Shown here: one piece after another, positions 1-9,143 of the stretch | Layout of the letters: every line of letters begins with the position of its first letter | Position numbering within the stretch: position 1 is the stretch's first letter | Source of the DNA: Bacteroidia bacterium | GTDB taxonomy: Bacteria > Bacteroidota > Bacteroidia > B-17B0 > Aurantibacillaceae | NCBI GenBank assembly: GCA_014378485.1 | Contig: JACMNO010000002.1 | Span: 159,815 to 223,814 of the forward strand | DNA length: 64,000 nucleotides | Direction: 5' to 3' | The notes under the pieces: model-generated | Database searches by the model: none | Told to the model about the DNA's origin: nothing | The model's input: the letters and a program-made list of their open reading frames with translations, nothing else | Translations under genes and position numbers: made by a program

Positions 1-410
1 CTGCTGTTTACGATACCTATAATGAAAGCCGTATGAAATTATTAGGATATTGTCTTTCAGAAAAAATGGTGGTGCTACATGATATTCACACTGCATATAT
101 CTCCTTATCAGAAAAAGAACTACAAAAATTTAGTCACCAAAAAGGAGACTCAGAAGGAATTGTGAATTACCCCTTTGCCATTAAAGGCATCCGATTCTGT
201 GCCTTTTTTGCAGAAAGTGAAGGCAAAATAAAAATATCGTTTCGCAGCAAAGGAAGTTTTGATGTGAACCAGTTTGCCCGCAAATATTTTAATGGAGGCG
301 GCCATATCAACGCAGCCGGTGGCAGAGGAAATGTGAACGACCTGCAAAAAACCGTTGATGAATTTTTGAGCCTGTTACCGCTTTACAAAAAAGAGATTTT
401 AAAGAAATAA
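1..410 (+). CDS. nrnA: DHH/DHHA1-family phosphoesterase (NrnA-like), C-terminal part
   Basis: The frame is open from the left edge of the window (first full codon at base 3) to a TAA at 408-410, so the 5' part lies outside. The visible part is a DHHA1 domain: the glycine-rich substrate-binding motif GGGHINAAGG is plain at the end of the domain, preceded by the IRFCAFFAE and KISFRSKG strands typical of NrnA proteins. Family members degrade short oligoribonucleotides (nanoRNA) and often dephosphorylate pAp. The catalytic DHH domain cannot be seen here. RecJ-type nucleases share the motif, but the short tail after it fits NrnA better. Confidence 0.8.
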   Translation, partial: AVYDTYNESRMKLLGYCLSEKMVVLHDIHTAYISLSEKELQKFSHQKGDSEGIVNYPFAIKGIRFCAFFAESEGKIKISFRSKGSFDVNQFARKYFNGGGHINAAGGRGNVNDLQKTVDEFLSLLPLYKKEILKK

Positions 411-480
411 CACTTTCGTCGCCTTGTCCGGGAGCCTTCACATTAAGGCATCCATGATCTACTGAAACAAATTCAGCAAC

Positions 481-1626
481 CTATTCCTTTATAAACTTAA
501 GTTTAGCTACTGCACCACGATCAGTTTTTACACTAACAAAGTAAATACCTGTGGTAAAACTTGCTATTGAAACCGAATGAGTAATATTTAATTCTGATAA
601 GACTATTTTTCCTAAAATATCAGTAATTTCAATCGAGAAATTTGATTCATTTTCTGATTTAAAATTCAATATCGAATTTGCAGGATTCGGATAAAGTGTC
701 AGCGATTTACTAAACGTTTCATTTTCATCAACAGAAGTTAATGATGCTAAATTATATTTACTAAAAAAACGCCAAATCTCTTTAGATGCATTAATATCCA
801 TATTAGTGCCTACTCCGCCAAAAGGAAAGCCCGGCCAGGTATGACCACCACCTATGATCTTATAAAGTTCTACTGTACTTCCCAAGTTTCCTCCACTATA
901 CTTATAATGCTCTGCCGTACAACCATCTGCTGTATTAGTGTTTGGTACATTACTAAAAGTAGGAGTTGGATTACAATTGTTTTTTTTAACCCAATATTTT
1001 ACTACCGAATCAATCGGCATCATTCCTTGCGACATATTTCCCGCATACGGCACTGTGTTATCGGAAGTACCATGTATTTGCATTACCGGTACAGGGCGGG
1101 TTGGATGACAATTACTGCCATATTGAGTCGTAAAAATACCGCCAGTTACAGAGGCAATAGCAGTGATTCGGTTACTTAATTCGCAAGCTAAGGTATGACT
1201 CATAAAACCGCCATTACTCATGCCTGTGGAATAAACACGGTTCAGATTGATATTATAACTCAAATCTAATGAGTCAATTAATGCACTTAAAAAAGCAATA
1301 TCATTTACTTGTGTGCTAGAAAAACCTGCGTTCCAATAAGGTTGATTTGAACCATCTTTTGTGCCTTGAGGATAAACCATTAAAAAATTAGCTGTATCGG
1401 CAATGGGCTTAAAATTACTGTATTGTTGCTGTTGAAGCGCATTACTTGTATAACCATGTAAATTTAAAATGAGTGGTCTGGCTGTTGCACCAGTATAAAT
1501 TGTAGGTACATACAACCTATAAGTTCTGTAGATTCCTCCTACATAAATACTATCTACAATAGTATTTTGAGCCGTGTAAATAGAAATAGTAAATGCAAAA
1601 CAAAAACCGAGTATAATTTTATTCAT
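481..1626 (-). CDS. Secreted PHB-depolymerase/feruloyl-esterase-like hydrolase with T9SS tail
   Basis: 381 aa. Residues 1-20 form a Sec signal peptide. Residues about 30-290 are an alpha/beta hydrolase of the LpqC/PHB depolymerase type: oxyanion motif LHGYT near 56-60, nucleophile Ser137 in GMSNGG, likely acid Asp189 in HGTSDNTVP, and His262 in GGGHTWPG. The C-terminal 75 residues begin LTLYPNPANS and form a T9SS type A sorting domain, so the enzyme is probably exported and either surface-anchored or released. Substrate could be polyhydroxyalkanoate, acetyl-xylan or feruloyl esters; the sequence does not decide. It stands alone, convergent with the upstream phosphoesterase and divergent from malic enzyme. 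Confidence 0.88.
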   Translation of the reverse strand: MNKIILGFCFAFTISIYTAQNTIVDSIYVGGIYRTYRLYVPTIYTGATARPLILNLHGYTSNALQQQQYSNFKPIADTANFLMVYPQGTKDGSNQPYWNAGFSSTQVNDIAFLSALIDSLDLSYNINLNRVYSTGMSNGGFMSHTLACELSNRITAIASVTGGIFTTQYGSNCHPTRPVPVMQIHGTSDNTVPYAGNMSQGMMPIDSVVKYWVKKNNCNPTPTFSNVPNTNTADGCTAEHYKYSGGNLGSTVELYKIIGGGHTWPGFPFGGVGTNMDINASKEIWRFFSKYNLASLTSVDENETFSKSLTLYPNPANSILNFKSENESNFSIEITDILGKIVLSELNITHSVSIASFTTGIYFVSVKTDRGAVAKLKFIKE

Positions 1627-1736
1627 AGAAATAATATTAATTTTATAGTAGAAATCTAAGGTAATTAAATTAACTCATATTACAAAAATCCAAAGATTGT
1701 TACGAATAATAATTTACTTTTTTGTTTTAAAAAATG

Positions 1737-1744
1737 TACTTTCG
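1737..1744 (+). promoter_or_regulatory. Possible -7 element of maeB
   Basis: TACTTTCG, one base from the Bacteroidota -7 consensus TAnnTTTG, 21 nt before the maeB ATG. No convincing -33 TTG at the usual distance. Confidence 0.35.
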
Positions 1745-1765
1745 TTCTCTTAAAATTTAACATTT

Positions 1766-4036
1766 ATGGCTAAATTCAGAAAACAAGACGCTCTTGATTA
1801 TCACTCTCAGGGCAGACCCGGAAAGATTGAAGTTGTTCCCACCAAACCATATAGTACCCAAAGAGATTTAACTTTAGCCTACTCACCCGGAGTTGCTGAA
1901 CCCTGCTTGGAAATAGAAAAGAATCCTGAAGACGCTTACAAATACACCGCCAAAGGAAATTTAGTGGCGGTTATTTCAAACGGAACAGCCGTTTTAGGAT
2001 TGGGAGATATTGGTGCCTTGGCCTCAAAACCGGTAATGGAAGGTAAAGGCTTACTATTTAAGATATTCGCCGATATTGATGTATTTGACATTGAAGTAGA
2101 CACAAAAAACATTGATGAGTTTGTAAATACCGTTAAAAATATTGCCTGCACTTTTGGAGGTATTAATCTAGAAGACATAAAAGCACCTGAATGTTTTGAA
2201 ATTGAAAGACGCTTAAAAGAAGAATTAAATATCCCTTTAATGCATGATGATCAGCATGGTACGGCCATCATTTCATCAGCCGGTTTACTAAACGCCGTTG
2301 AGTTATCCGGAAAAAAAATGAGTGAAGTAAAACTGGTAATCAATGGTGCCGGCGCTTCTGCTAACTCATGTGCTAAAATGTACATTGCCGTTGGTGTTAA
2401 AAAAGAAAATATTTTAATGCTCGATAGTAAGGGTGTTATTAATAAAAATCGTAAAGATCTAGACCAATACAAAACATTTTTTGCTTCAGATAATATTAAT
2501 GTAAACACTCTGGAAGAAGCTATTAAAGGTGCTGATGTATTTGTTGGACTTTCAAAAGGAAATATTTTATCGCAGGACATGGTGCGTTCCATGGCCAAAA
2601 ACTGTATTGTGTTTGCATTGGCAAATCCTACTCCTGAAATTTCATATGATGAAGCTATTGCTGCCCGACCGGATATCATTGTTGCCACGGGCCGTAGCGA
2701 CCATCCTAACCAGGTTAATAATGTACTGGGTTTCCCTTTTATTTTCAGAGGCGCATTAGATGTAAGGGCAACCTGCATTAATGAAGAAATGAAATTAGCA
2801 GCGGCACTAGCCATTGCAGAATTAGCAAAAGAAAGCGTTCCTGATTATGTGAACCTCGCTTATGGGTCAAAAAACTTAAGTTTTAGCACCGATTACATTA
2901 TTCCAAAACCAATTGATAACCGTTTGATCTCAACGGTAAGTTCTGCTGTTGCTAAAGCGGCTATCGATAGTGGTGTTGCTAAACGCATCATTACCGATTG
3001 GGAAGCATACCGCACAGAATTGGATAACCGTTTAGGTAAAGACAATAAGTTAATGCGCAGCATTGCCAATAAAGCAAAATCAAATCCTAAACGCGTTGTT
3101 TTTACAGAAGCTGACACTTATAAAATATTAAAAGCTGCCCAGGTAGCCAAAGACGAAGGTTTGGCGAAACCAATATTATTGGGCAACAAAGAAAAAATAC
3201 TTTCTTTAATAGAACAACACCAGATCGATATTGGCGATATGCCTATCATTGATACATGGCTGGACGAAGAAGAAGACAGGAGAAATAAATTTGGTGACCT
3301 TTTGTGGATCAAGCAGCAGCGTCGTGGCTTAACACAATACGACGCCCGTAAATTAATGCGAGACCGTAATTACTTTGGTTCCATGATGGTTGACCAGGGT
3401 TTGGCAGATGCTATGATCTCCGGTTTAACACGCAGATACGGCGCTCCTATCAAACCGGCGCTAGATGTGATTGGTGTGCAGGAAGGTGTGAGCCGCGTAG
3501 CCGGTTTGTACATGATGATTACAAAAAAAGGACCTTACTTTTTTGCGGACACCACCATGAACACAGATCCTACAGCTCAGCAATTAGCAGACATTGCAGT
3601 GCTTACCGCAAATACTGTAAAACAATTCAATATCATTCCGCGAATCGCAATGCTCTCCTATTCCAACTTTGGTTCTGCTGACGGAGAAGTGCCAAAAAAG
3701 GCGCAGGAAGCAGTAAAGATTCTGCATAAAAATTACCCCGGCTTAATTGTGGATGGTGATATTCAGGCCAACTTTGCAGTGAATAATGATCTTTTAAAAG
3801 AACAGTTTCCCTTCAGTAACCTGGTGGATAAAAATGTGAATACTTTTATTTTCCCAAATTTAGCATCCGGTAATATTGCTTACAAATTGTTGCAGGAATT
3901 AGGAGGTGCCGAAGCCATCGGGCCTGTATTAATGGGATTAAAAAAACCGGTGCATGTTTTACAATTAGGAAGCTCTGTGCGTGAGATCGTAAACATGATC
4001 ACCATTGCAGTAGTGGATGCTCAAAACAAGAAATAA
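1766..4036 (+). CDS. maeB: NADP-dependent malic enzyme with phosphotransacetylase-like C-terminal domain
   Basis: 756 aa, the usual length for the two-domain MaeB type. Malic domain about 1-160 and NAD(P)-binding domain about 160-420. Tyr39 (LAYSPGVAEPC) and Lys94 are the expected catalytic pair; Glu136, Asp137 and Asp162 (DDQHGTA) are the expected metal ligands; a Rossmann motif NGAGASANSCAKM follows. Residues about 430-756 match phosphate acetyl/butyryltransferase; in MaeB enzymes this part is regulatory rather than a working transferase (family knowledge). It oxidatively decarboxylates malate to pyruvate and supplies NADPH. Monocistronic, closed by a strong hairpin at 4060-4095. Confidence 0.95.
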   Translation: MAKFRKQDALDYHSQGRPGKIEVVPTKPYSTQRDLTLAYSPGVAEPCLEIEKNPEDAYKYTAKGNLVAVISNGTAVLGLGDIGALASKPVMEGKGLLFKIFADIDVFDIEVDTKNIDEFVNTVKNIACTFGGINLEDIKAPECFEIERRLKEELNIPLMHDDQHGTAIISSAGLLNAVELSGKKMSEVKLVINGAGASANSCAKMYIAVGVKKENILMLDSKGVINKNRKDLDQYKTFFASDNINVNTLEEAIKGADVFVGLSKGNILSQDMVRSMAKNCIVFALANPTPEISYDEAIAARPDIIVATGRSDHPNQVNNVLGFPFIFRGALDVRATCINEEMKLAAALAIAELAKESVPDYVNLAYGSKNLSFSTDYIIPKPIDNRLISTVSSAVAKAAIDSGVAKRIITDWEAYRTELDNRLGKDNKLMRSIANKAKSNPKRVVFTEADTYKILKAAQVAKDEGLAKPILLGNKEKILSLIEQHQIDIGDMPIIDTWLDEEEDRRNKFGDLLWIKQQRRGLTQYDARKLMRDRNYFGSMMVDQGLADAMISGLTRRYGAPIKPALDVIGVQEGVSRVAGLYMMITKKGPYFFADTTMNTDPTAQQLADIAVLTANTVKQFNIIPRIAMLSYSNFGSADGEVPKKAQEAVKILHKNYPGLIVDGDIQANFAVNNDLLKEQFPFSNLVDKNVNTFIFPNLASGNIAYKLLQELGGAEAIGPVLMGLKKPVHVLQLGSSVREIVNMITIAVVDAQNKK

Positions 4037-4059
4037 AGCTATTTGTTTTTTGAATAATA

Positions 4060-4095
4060 AAACCCCTTTTTACAATGTGCAAAGGGGTTTTTTTC
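4060..4095 (+). terminator. Rho-independent terminator after maeB
   Basis: Perfect 10-bp stem AAACCCCTTT / AAAGGGGTTT with an 11-nt loop and a T-run. It lies between convergent maeB and the LRR gene and may serve both. Confidence 0.85.
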
Positions 4096-4135
4096 TGTAA
4101 AAGATGAAATATTAAATTGAAAATACGTGTATGCC

Positions 4136-5500
4136 CTATTCTTTTAAAACTTTTAAGGTTTGACTGAAACTACCATTGTAAGCTTTAAGGAAATAAATTC
4201 CATTTGATAATTCAGAAATATTGATTTCTTTTAAATTTGCACTTGCATCGAATTTTGGTTCATTTATGGATTTTACTAATTGGCCGGTAACATCAATAAT
4301 CTCAATTTTAAGTTTTGAATCGTATGCTTGATTAGTTGTCAAGGTAAATACACCATTTCCCGGATTGGGATAAATCGTCATTTCATCTCCATTGCTCATC
4401 TCAATAAGACCTGTAACAGTGCAATTAGCGCTGTAGCTTGCAGTTAAATCTTTTTGATTAGGCCAATGCGCACTCATATATGCGGCACTATCTACTTGTA
4501 TACAGGTGAGGTGAGGGTTATTAATTGTATTAATATAGGTAAGATTGGCATTATTTCCGTTTTTTACATTCAAACTGGTTAATTGATTGTACATACACCA
4601 CAAAAACTCAAGAGTTGTATTGGCGGAAACATCTAAACCTGTTAATTGATTTTCATAACAATACAAAGTAATAAGAGCCGTATTCGCAGACACATTCAAA
4701 GCAGTTAATTGATTTTTGCAGCAATTAAGATAATTAAGAACTGTATTTGTGGCCAAATTTAAAGTACTTAATTGATTTTTGTAACAGTGCAATGATTTAA
4801 GAGCCGTGTTTGCAGACACATCCAGATTCGTTAATTGATTGAAGCCACAGTTCAAATTAGTTAGAGCGGAATTAGCAGATACATCCAAACTCGTTAAATT
4901 ATTTTCGTAACAAACCAATGCTTCCAGAGCGATTGCTCCTGAAAGATTCAAGTTTGTCAATTGATTGTAAGCACAGTCTAATATAACAAGAGCAGTATTA
5001 GAGGAAACATCCAGGCTTGTTAAAATGTTGTTCCCACATAGTAAAACAGCAAGATCGGTATTTGATGTAATATTCAAATTTATTAATCCGGTATAAGCAC
5101 AGTCCAAGCTAACAAGAGCAGTATTAAAGGAAACGTCCAAGCTATTTATTCCATAATTGTTGCTACACTTCAAGTCTTTAAGAGCGATATTGGCAGACAC
5201 ATTCAAGGCATGCAAACTATTGAAGCAACAGCTTAAATATGAAAGCGAAATAAACGATTCTATTCCTGTTAAATCCGAAATGTTCTTGCCATTTACATTA
5301 ATTGTACCCGAAAATGCAGCTGCTTCCGAAACCTGTATTTCGGTATCAGAATTGGTATTGATAGAAGGGTTGCTTACCAAAGTAGCTTTAAAATTAGCAT
5401 CAGGAATGTTTACATTTTGAGCTTTTGCAATTCCACCTATTGCGGGCCACCAACCAATAAATGCAAATAAGATCGTGTATAGTGTAATTATATTTTTCAT
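4136..5500 (-). CDS. Secreted leucine-rich-repeat protein with T9SS sorting domain
   Basis: 454 aa. A signal peptide or membrane-like N-terminus ends near AKA at about 27. Residues about 105-320 hold ten full 21-residue LRR units and a divergent eleventh, of the form LTxLDVSxNTALxxLxC, each with one conserved Cys. This is the Bacteroidota secreted-LRR type. A type A sorting domain starts at MTIYPNPGNG and ends LKVLKE. LRR solenoids of this kind generally bind proteins or glycans; the ligand is unknown. No enzymatic domain is visible. The repeats are uniform at DNA level (63-nt period), so copy number may vary between strains. Confidence 0.85.
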   Translation of the reverse strand: MKNIITLYTILFAFIGWWPAIGGIAKAQNVNIPDANFKATLVSNPSINTNSDTEIQVSEAAAFSGTINVNGKNISDLTGIESFISLSYLSCCFNSLHALNVSANIALKDLKCSNNYGINSLDVSFNTALVSLDCAYTGLINLNITSNTDLAVLLCGNNILTSLDVSSNTALVILDCAYNQLTNLNLSGAIALEALVCYENNLTSLDVSANSALTNLNCGFNQLTNLDVSANTALKSLHCYKNQLSTLNLATNTVLNYLNCCKNQLTALNVSANTALITLYCYENQLTGLDVSANTTLEFLWCMYNQLTSLNVKNGNNANLTYINTINNPHLTCIQVDSAAYMSAHWPNQKDLTASYSANCTVTGLIEMSNGDEMTIYPNPGNGVFTLTTNQAYDSKLKIEIIDVTGQLVKSINEPKFDASANLKEINISELSNGIYFLKAYNGSFSQTLKVLKE

Positions 5501-5716
5501 GCCTTTTTAATTTAAAAAAATGAATCAATTTAAAGGTACATACCTATTTACCTAAGCACTGAGTCATTCGATAAATGCGGTTATAAAATAGTTTAAGGCA
5601 CCATTAAAATTCATTTCAAAAAACACTTATACTTGAAAAATATTAAATAAGTGTTCTAATACGCTAAGTTTTTTAATAATTATTTTTTGTACTTTGTGTT
5701 CTTAAATTGAAAACAC

Positions 5717-7162
5717 ATGAAAAAAATAATACATTTTATAATTATTCTTATTGCATTATCAAACAGTTATTCAGCGCAAACCTATCCCAGTTTAAATATT
5801 AACATGCTGGCACACCTGACTCCTGAAACCGATAATACAGGCTCTGATGGAAGAAAATATTCCGGTTGCTGGGGCTGGTTTCAATCTGCTAAAAATAAGG
5901 AATATGCCATTGTTGGCACTAGTAAACAAACCTACTTTATTGATGTGACCAATCCTTCATTACCTGTTATTGTAGATTCTGTAAGAGCAAAGCATACCGG
6001 ATGTACCTGGAGAGAAATAAAAACCTATCAGAATTATTGTTACATGGTGAGCGACCAATGCCAGCCTAACAGTTTACAAATTGTGGATATGCAATATTTA
6101 CCGGATTCAGTTCACGTGGTGCATGATAATAATACCATTTTTGAAATTTGTCATACCATCTTTATTGATAAGGATAAGCTGTATTGCGGTTCGGTTAAAA
6201 ACTCTGCGGCCATGGGTGGCAGTTATTCAACCATGCGCGTGTACAGTTTAGCAACGCCATCAGTTCCGGTTTTGGTAAGGAGCCTTGAACAGGATGTGAG
6301 CACTTCTGTTATTGATGTGGTGCATGACATGTTTGTGAGAAACGATACCATTTATGCATCTTGCGGTTTTAAAGGGTTCCAGGTTTTAAAACTCACCGCT
6401 ACTAATACCTTTTCTTTGATGCAATCCTTTACATCTTATCCTTACGCCGGTTACAATCATAGTTCGTGGCAAACAGATGACCGAAAAACAATGGTGTTTG
6501 CGGATGAAGTGCCAGCCGGAACTCCTGCAAAAGTGATCAACGTTTCAAACCTCAATAATATTACGGTACTGGATACTATTAATTCTCATACATTAGCAAC
6601 ACCTCACAACCCTTACATCATTGGAAACAACTGGTGCTGGATAAGTACATACCAGGATGGTTTGTATTTGTATGATATCTCAACGCCTTCCAACACGACT
6701 ATATATGGGTATTTCGACACCTCTCCGCTATATGGAGTCAATGATAATTTCAGTACAAGCGCTTACCGCGGAAACTGGGGGGCCTATCCTTACCTTCCGA
6801 GTAAAATTATCATTGCCTGTGATATGCAGAATGGTATATTTATTTTAAAAGGAAATAATACGTACGAAAGCACTACAGGTATTAAAGAAAATGAAATGAC
6901 TGAATTATCGACAGCATTCTCTGTGTTTCCAAATCCTGCTAATGATCAGCTTTATTGCATCATTGCCAATCAAACCAATAAGAACCTGCAATTTTCTATT
7001 ACTGATGTATTAGGCAAAACAGTTATGCAGGAAACATTGAACATCACTAATATGTTGTACAAAGGAAATTTTAATACAGAGCGTTTAAGCAATGGTTGTT
7101 ATTTTGTAACTATTAAAGGAGACAACATTCACGAAACTAAAAAAATACTCATTCAAAAATAA
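5717..7162 (+). CDS. Choice-of-anchor B / LVIVD-repeat protein with T9SS sorting domain
   Basis: 481 aa. Signal peptide about 1-20 (ends SYSAQ). The body carries LVIVD-like blades such as YFIDVTNPSLPVIVDS and LQIVDMQYLPDSV, characteristic of the choice-of-anchor B family, a beta-propeller-like secreted protein of unknown function. Starting at FSVFPNPAND, the last 75 residues are a type A sorting domain. The stop codon lies 2 nt before the ATG of the 3-hydroxyacyl-CoA dehydrogenase, so the two are probably co-transcribed although one product is exported and the other cytosolic. Confidence 0.85.
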   Translation: MKKIIHFIIILIALSNSYSAQTYPSLNINMLAHLTPETDNTGSDGRKYSGCWGWFQSAKNKEYAIVGTSKQTYFIDVTNPSLPVIVDSVRAKHTGCTWREIKTYQNYCYMVSDQCQPNSLQIVDMQYLPDSVHVVHDNNTIFEICHTIFIDKDKLYCGSVKNSAAMGGSYSTMRVYSLATPSVPVLVRSLEQDVSTSVIDVVHDMFVRNDTIYASCGFKGFQVLKLTATNTFSLMQSFTSYPYAGYNHSSWQTDDRKTMVFADEVPAGTPAKVINVSNLNNITVLDTINSHTLATPHNPYIIGNNWCWISTYQDGLYLYDISTPSNTTIYGYFDTSPLYGVNDNFSTSAYRGNWGAYPYLPSKIIIACDMQNGIFILKGNNTYESTTGIKENEMTELSTAFSVFPNPANDQLYCIIANQTNKNLQFSITDVLGKTVMQETLNITNMLYKGNFNTERLSNGCYFVTIKGDNIHETKKILIQK

Positions 7163-7164
7163 TT

Positions 7165-8334
7165 ATGTTCACTAAAGATTCAGTTATTGGTATTGTTGGT
7201 TCAGGAGCTATGGGAAGCGGAATTGCTCAGGTAGCTTCAACGGCGGGACATAAAACAATAGTGTATGATACCAATGCCTCCGCTTTGGAAAAAGCAAAAA
7301 TTTCATTAAAAACTTCGTTAAGCAAACTGGTAGAAAAACAAAAGATAACAGAAGAAAAAGCGCAATCTATTTTAAGCTTAACCACCTACTCTAATTCCAT
7401 TAATGATTTTAAATCTTGCGATTTGATTATTGAAGCTATCATTGAAAACAGTGAAGTGAAACAGGCTGTATTTAAAGAAATGGAAAGCATTACTTCCGAC
7501 ACCTGTGTGCTGGCATCAAACACTTCTTCTTTATCCATCACTTCTATTGCATCAGCATGTCTTCATCCTGAAAAAGTGATTGGTATTCATTTCTTTAATC
7601 CTGCTACATTGATGCCTTTGGTGGAAATCATTCCGGGCGTAGCAACTAATCCTTCTATTGCCAACCATTGCAAGGAACTCATCAATAGTTGGGGCAAAGT
7701 AACGGTGATGGCAAAAGACACTCCGGGCTTTATTGTGAACCGTGTTGCAAGGCCTTTTTACAGCGAAGCACTTCGCATTTACGATGAACAATTAGCGGAT
7801 ATGGCAACCATTGATTGGGCCATGAGAGAATTTGGCGGGTTTAAAATGGGTCCGTTTGAATTAATGGATCTCATTGGGCATGATGTAAATTATGTGGTAA
7901 CCGAAACCGTATGGAAACAATTTTATTATGACCCTCGCTTCAAACCTTCGCTAACGCAAAAGCGTTTACTCGAAGCTAAATTCCTGGGTAAAAAAAGCGG
8001 CAGGGGTTTTTATGATTACCGTGATGGCGCATCCATTCCTGAACCTAAAAAAGATGAAACACTGGCAAAATACATTGTGAACCGTATTCTTTGCATGCTC
8101 ATTAATGAAGCATGTGATACAAATTACCTTGGCATAGCTTCTGCGGATGATATTGACCTGGCAATGACCAAAGGGGTTAATTACCCAAAAGGTTTATTGA
8201 AATGGGCCGATGAAATTGGTTTACCTGTGATTTTAGCAACATTGAATGATCTTTACGAAGAATACCAGGAAGATCGTTACAGGGCTTGTGTATTACTAAA
8301 GCAAATGGCAAAACAAGGCAAACGCTTTTATTAA
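7165..8334 (+). CDS. 3-hydroxyacyl-CoA (3-hydroxybutyryl-CoA) dehydrogenase
   Basis: 389 aa, cytosolic. NAD-binding Rossmann motif GIVGSGAMGSGIAQ at 9-22; catalytic dyad His142 (GIHFFNPATLMPLVE) and Glu154. The middle part is one 3HCDH C-terminal domain (FIVNRVARPFYSEALR). A second, degenerate copy follows (IVNRILCMLINEA), giving the longer PaaH/Hbd form common in Bacteroidota. It interconverts 3-hydroxyacyl-CoA and 3-ketoacyl-CoA in beta-oxidation, phenylacetate or butyrate/PHB metabolism. A thiolase lies at 42.9 kb, but no crotonase or acyl-CoA dehydrogenase is in the window, so the exact pathway is open. Confidence 0.9.
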   Translation: MFTKDSVIGIVGSGAMGSGIAQVASTAGHKTIVYDTNASALEKAKISLKTSLSKLVEKQKITEEKAQSILSLTTYSNSINDFKSCDLIIEAIIENSEVKQAVFKEMESITSDTCVLASNTSSLSITSIASACLHPEKVIGIHFFNPATLMPLVEIIPGVATNPSIANHCKELINSWGKVTVMAKDTPGFIVNRVARPFYSEALRIYDEQLADMATIDWAMREFGGFKMGPFELMDLIGHDVNYVVTETVWKQFYYDPRFKPSLTQKRLLEAKFLGKKSGRGFYDYRDGASIPEPKKDETLAKYIVNRILCMLINEACDTNYLGIASADDIDLAMTKGVNYPKGLLKWADEIGLPVILATLNDLYEEYQEDRYRACVLLKQMAKQGKRFY

Positions 8335-8418
8335 CTAGCCAATGTGTTAAACCAATGAGTGTAACTGTTTGGAAAATAGAATTATAATCGATAGATTTGG
8401 ATATCAAAAAATTATATC

Positions 8419-8991
8419 ATGAAAAAACTAATATTATCGGCACTCTCCATTATGGTGATAGGAAGTATCGTATTTATTTCCTGCAAATCAAAAAACGATA
8501 GCGACGCTATTACTCCAACCTACAAGGATGAAGCGCAAACCGGTACAGGCAATAATCCAAACATTACAAATGTTACAACCACAGGTACTATTGCTACTAC
8601 ATCAACACAACAAAACTCAAGCATGAGCAGTGTAGGTATTGGTTCTGCATGGACCAGTGCTGGTTGCCAGGCAGGACAAACCTGTTTAACAAATGTGAAT
8701 ACAAGTACAAGTACTACTGTTACCGTTTGCTTTTCAACTCCTCCAACGGCAGGTAATTATTCGCTTGTTAATTCAAGTTCATTACTGGGGCCAAATAAAG
8801 CATTTATGACTGTAACAAATCCTCCAAGCCAGGATTCAGGAAGTAGCTGGTATTCAAGTGCCGGAAATATTACTGTAACTATTGGTGGTACAGGCTCAAT
8901 TACCGCTACTTTCTCAAACATTGCCTGTTATAAAACACCTGGATCATTTTACTCTGTAACAGTTTCAGGCCAGGTTGGCTGCCTTTTATAA
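8419..8991 (+). CDS. Hypothetical lipoprotein
   Basis: 190 aa, not recognised. Lipoprotein signal with lipobox ending in Cys22 (VFISC) followed by KSKND. The mature part is rich in Ser, Thr, Gly and Asn (about 40-75 is low complexity) with a few cysteines (AGCQAGQTC, NIACYKTPG, QVGCLL) that may pair as disulfides; the C-terminal half looks like a small beta sandwich. Function cannot be assigned. Ends before a strong hairpin. Confidence 0.75.
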   Translation: MKKLILSALSIMVIGSIVFISCKSKNDSDAITPTYKDEAQTGTGNNPNITNVTTTGTIATTSTQQNSSMSSVGIGSAWTSAGCQAGQTCLTNVNTSTSTTVTVCFSTPPTAGNYSLVNSSSLLGPNKAFMTVTNPPSQDSGSSWYSSAGNITVTIGGTGSITATFSNIACYKTPGSFYSVTVSGQVGCLL

Positions 8992-9060
8992 AGAATAAAT
9001 TTACTTAATGATTTAATTGTTCAGTACTAATTTATTGTTATTACCTATTAAGATATTAAT

Positions 9061-9090
9061 TTAAGGCTTCACACAGGTGAAGCCTTAATT
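9061..9090 (+). terminator. Perfect 12-bp stem-loop after the lipoprotein gene
   Basis: TTAAGGCTTCAC / GTGAAGCCTTAA with a 4-nt loop, followed by TTATTTT. Near the lipoprotein stop and just before the HTTM gene, so it probably ends the former. Confidence 0.75.
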
Positions 9091-9143
9091 ATTTTACGGA
9101 AAAAGTTCAACACATAATCGCCCGCTTAAAACAAGCTTATACA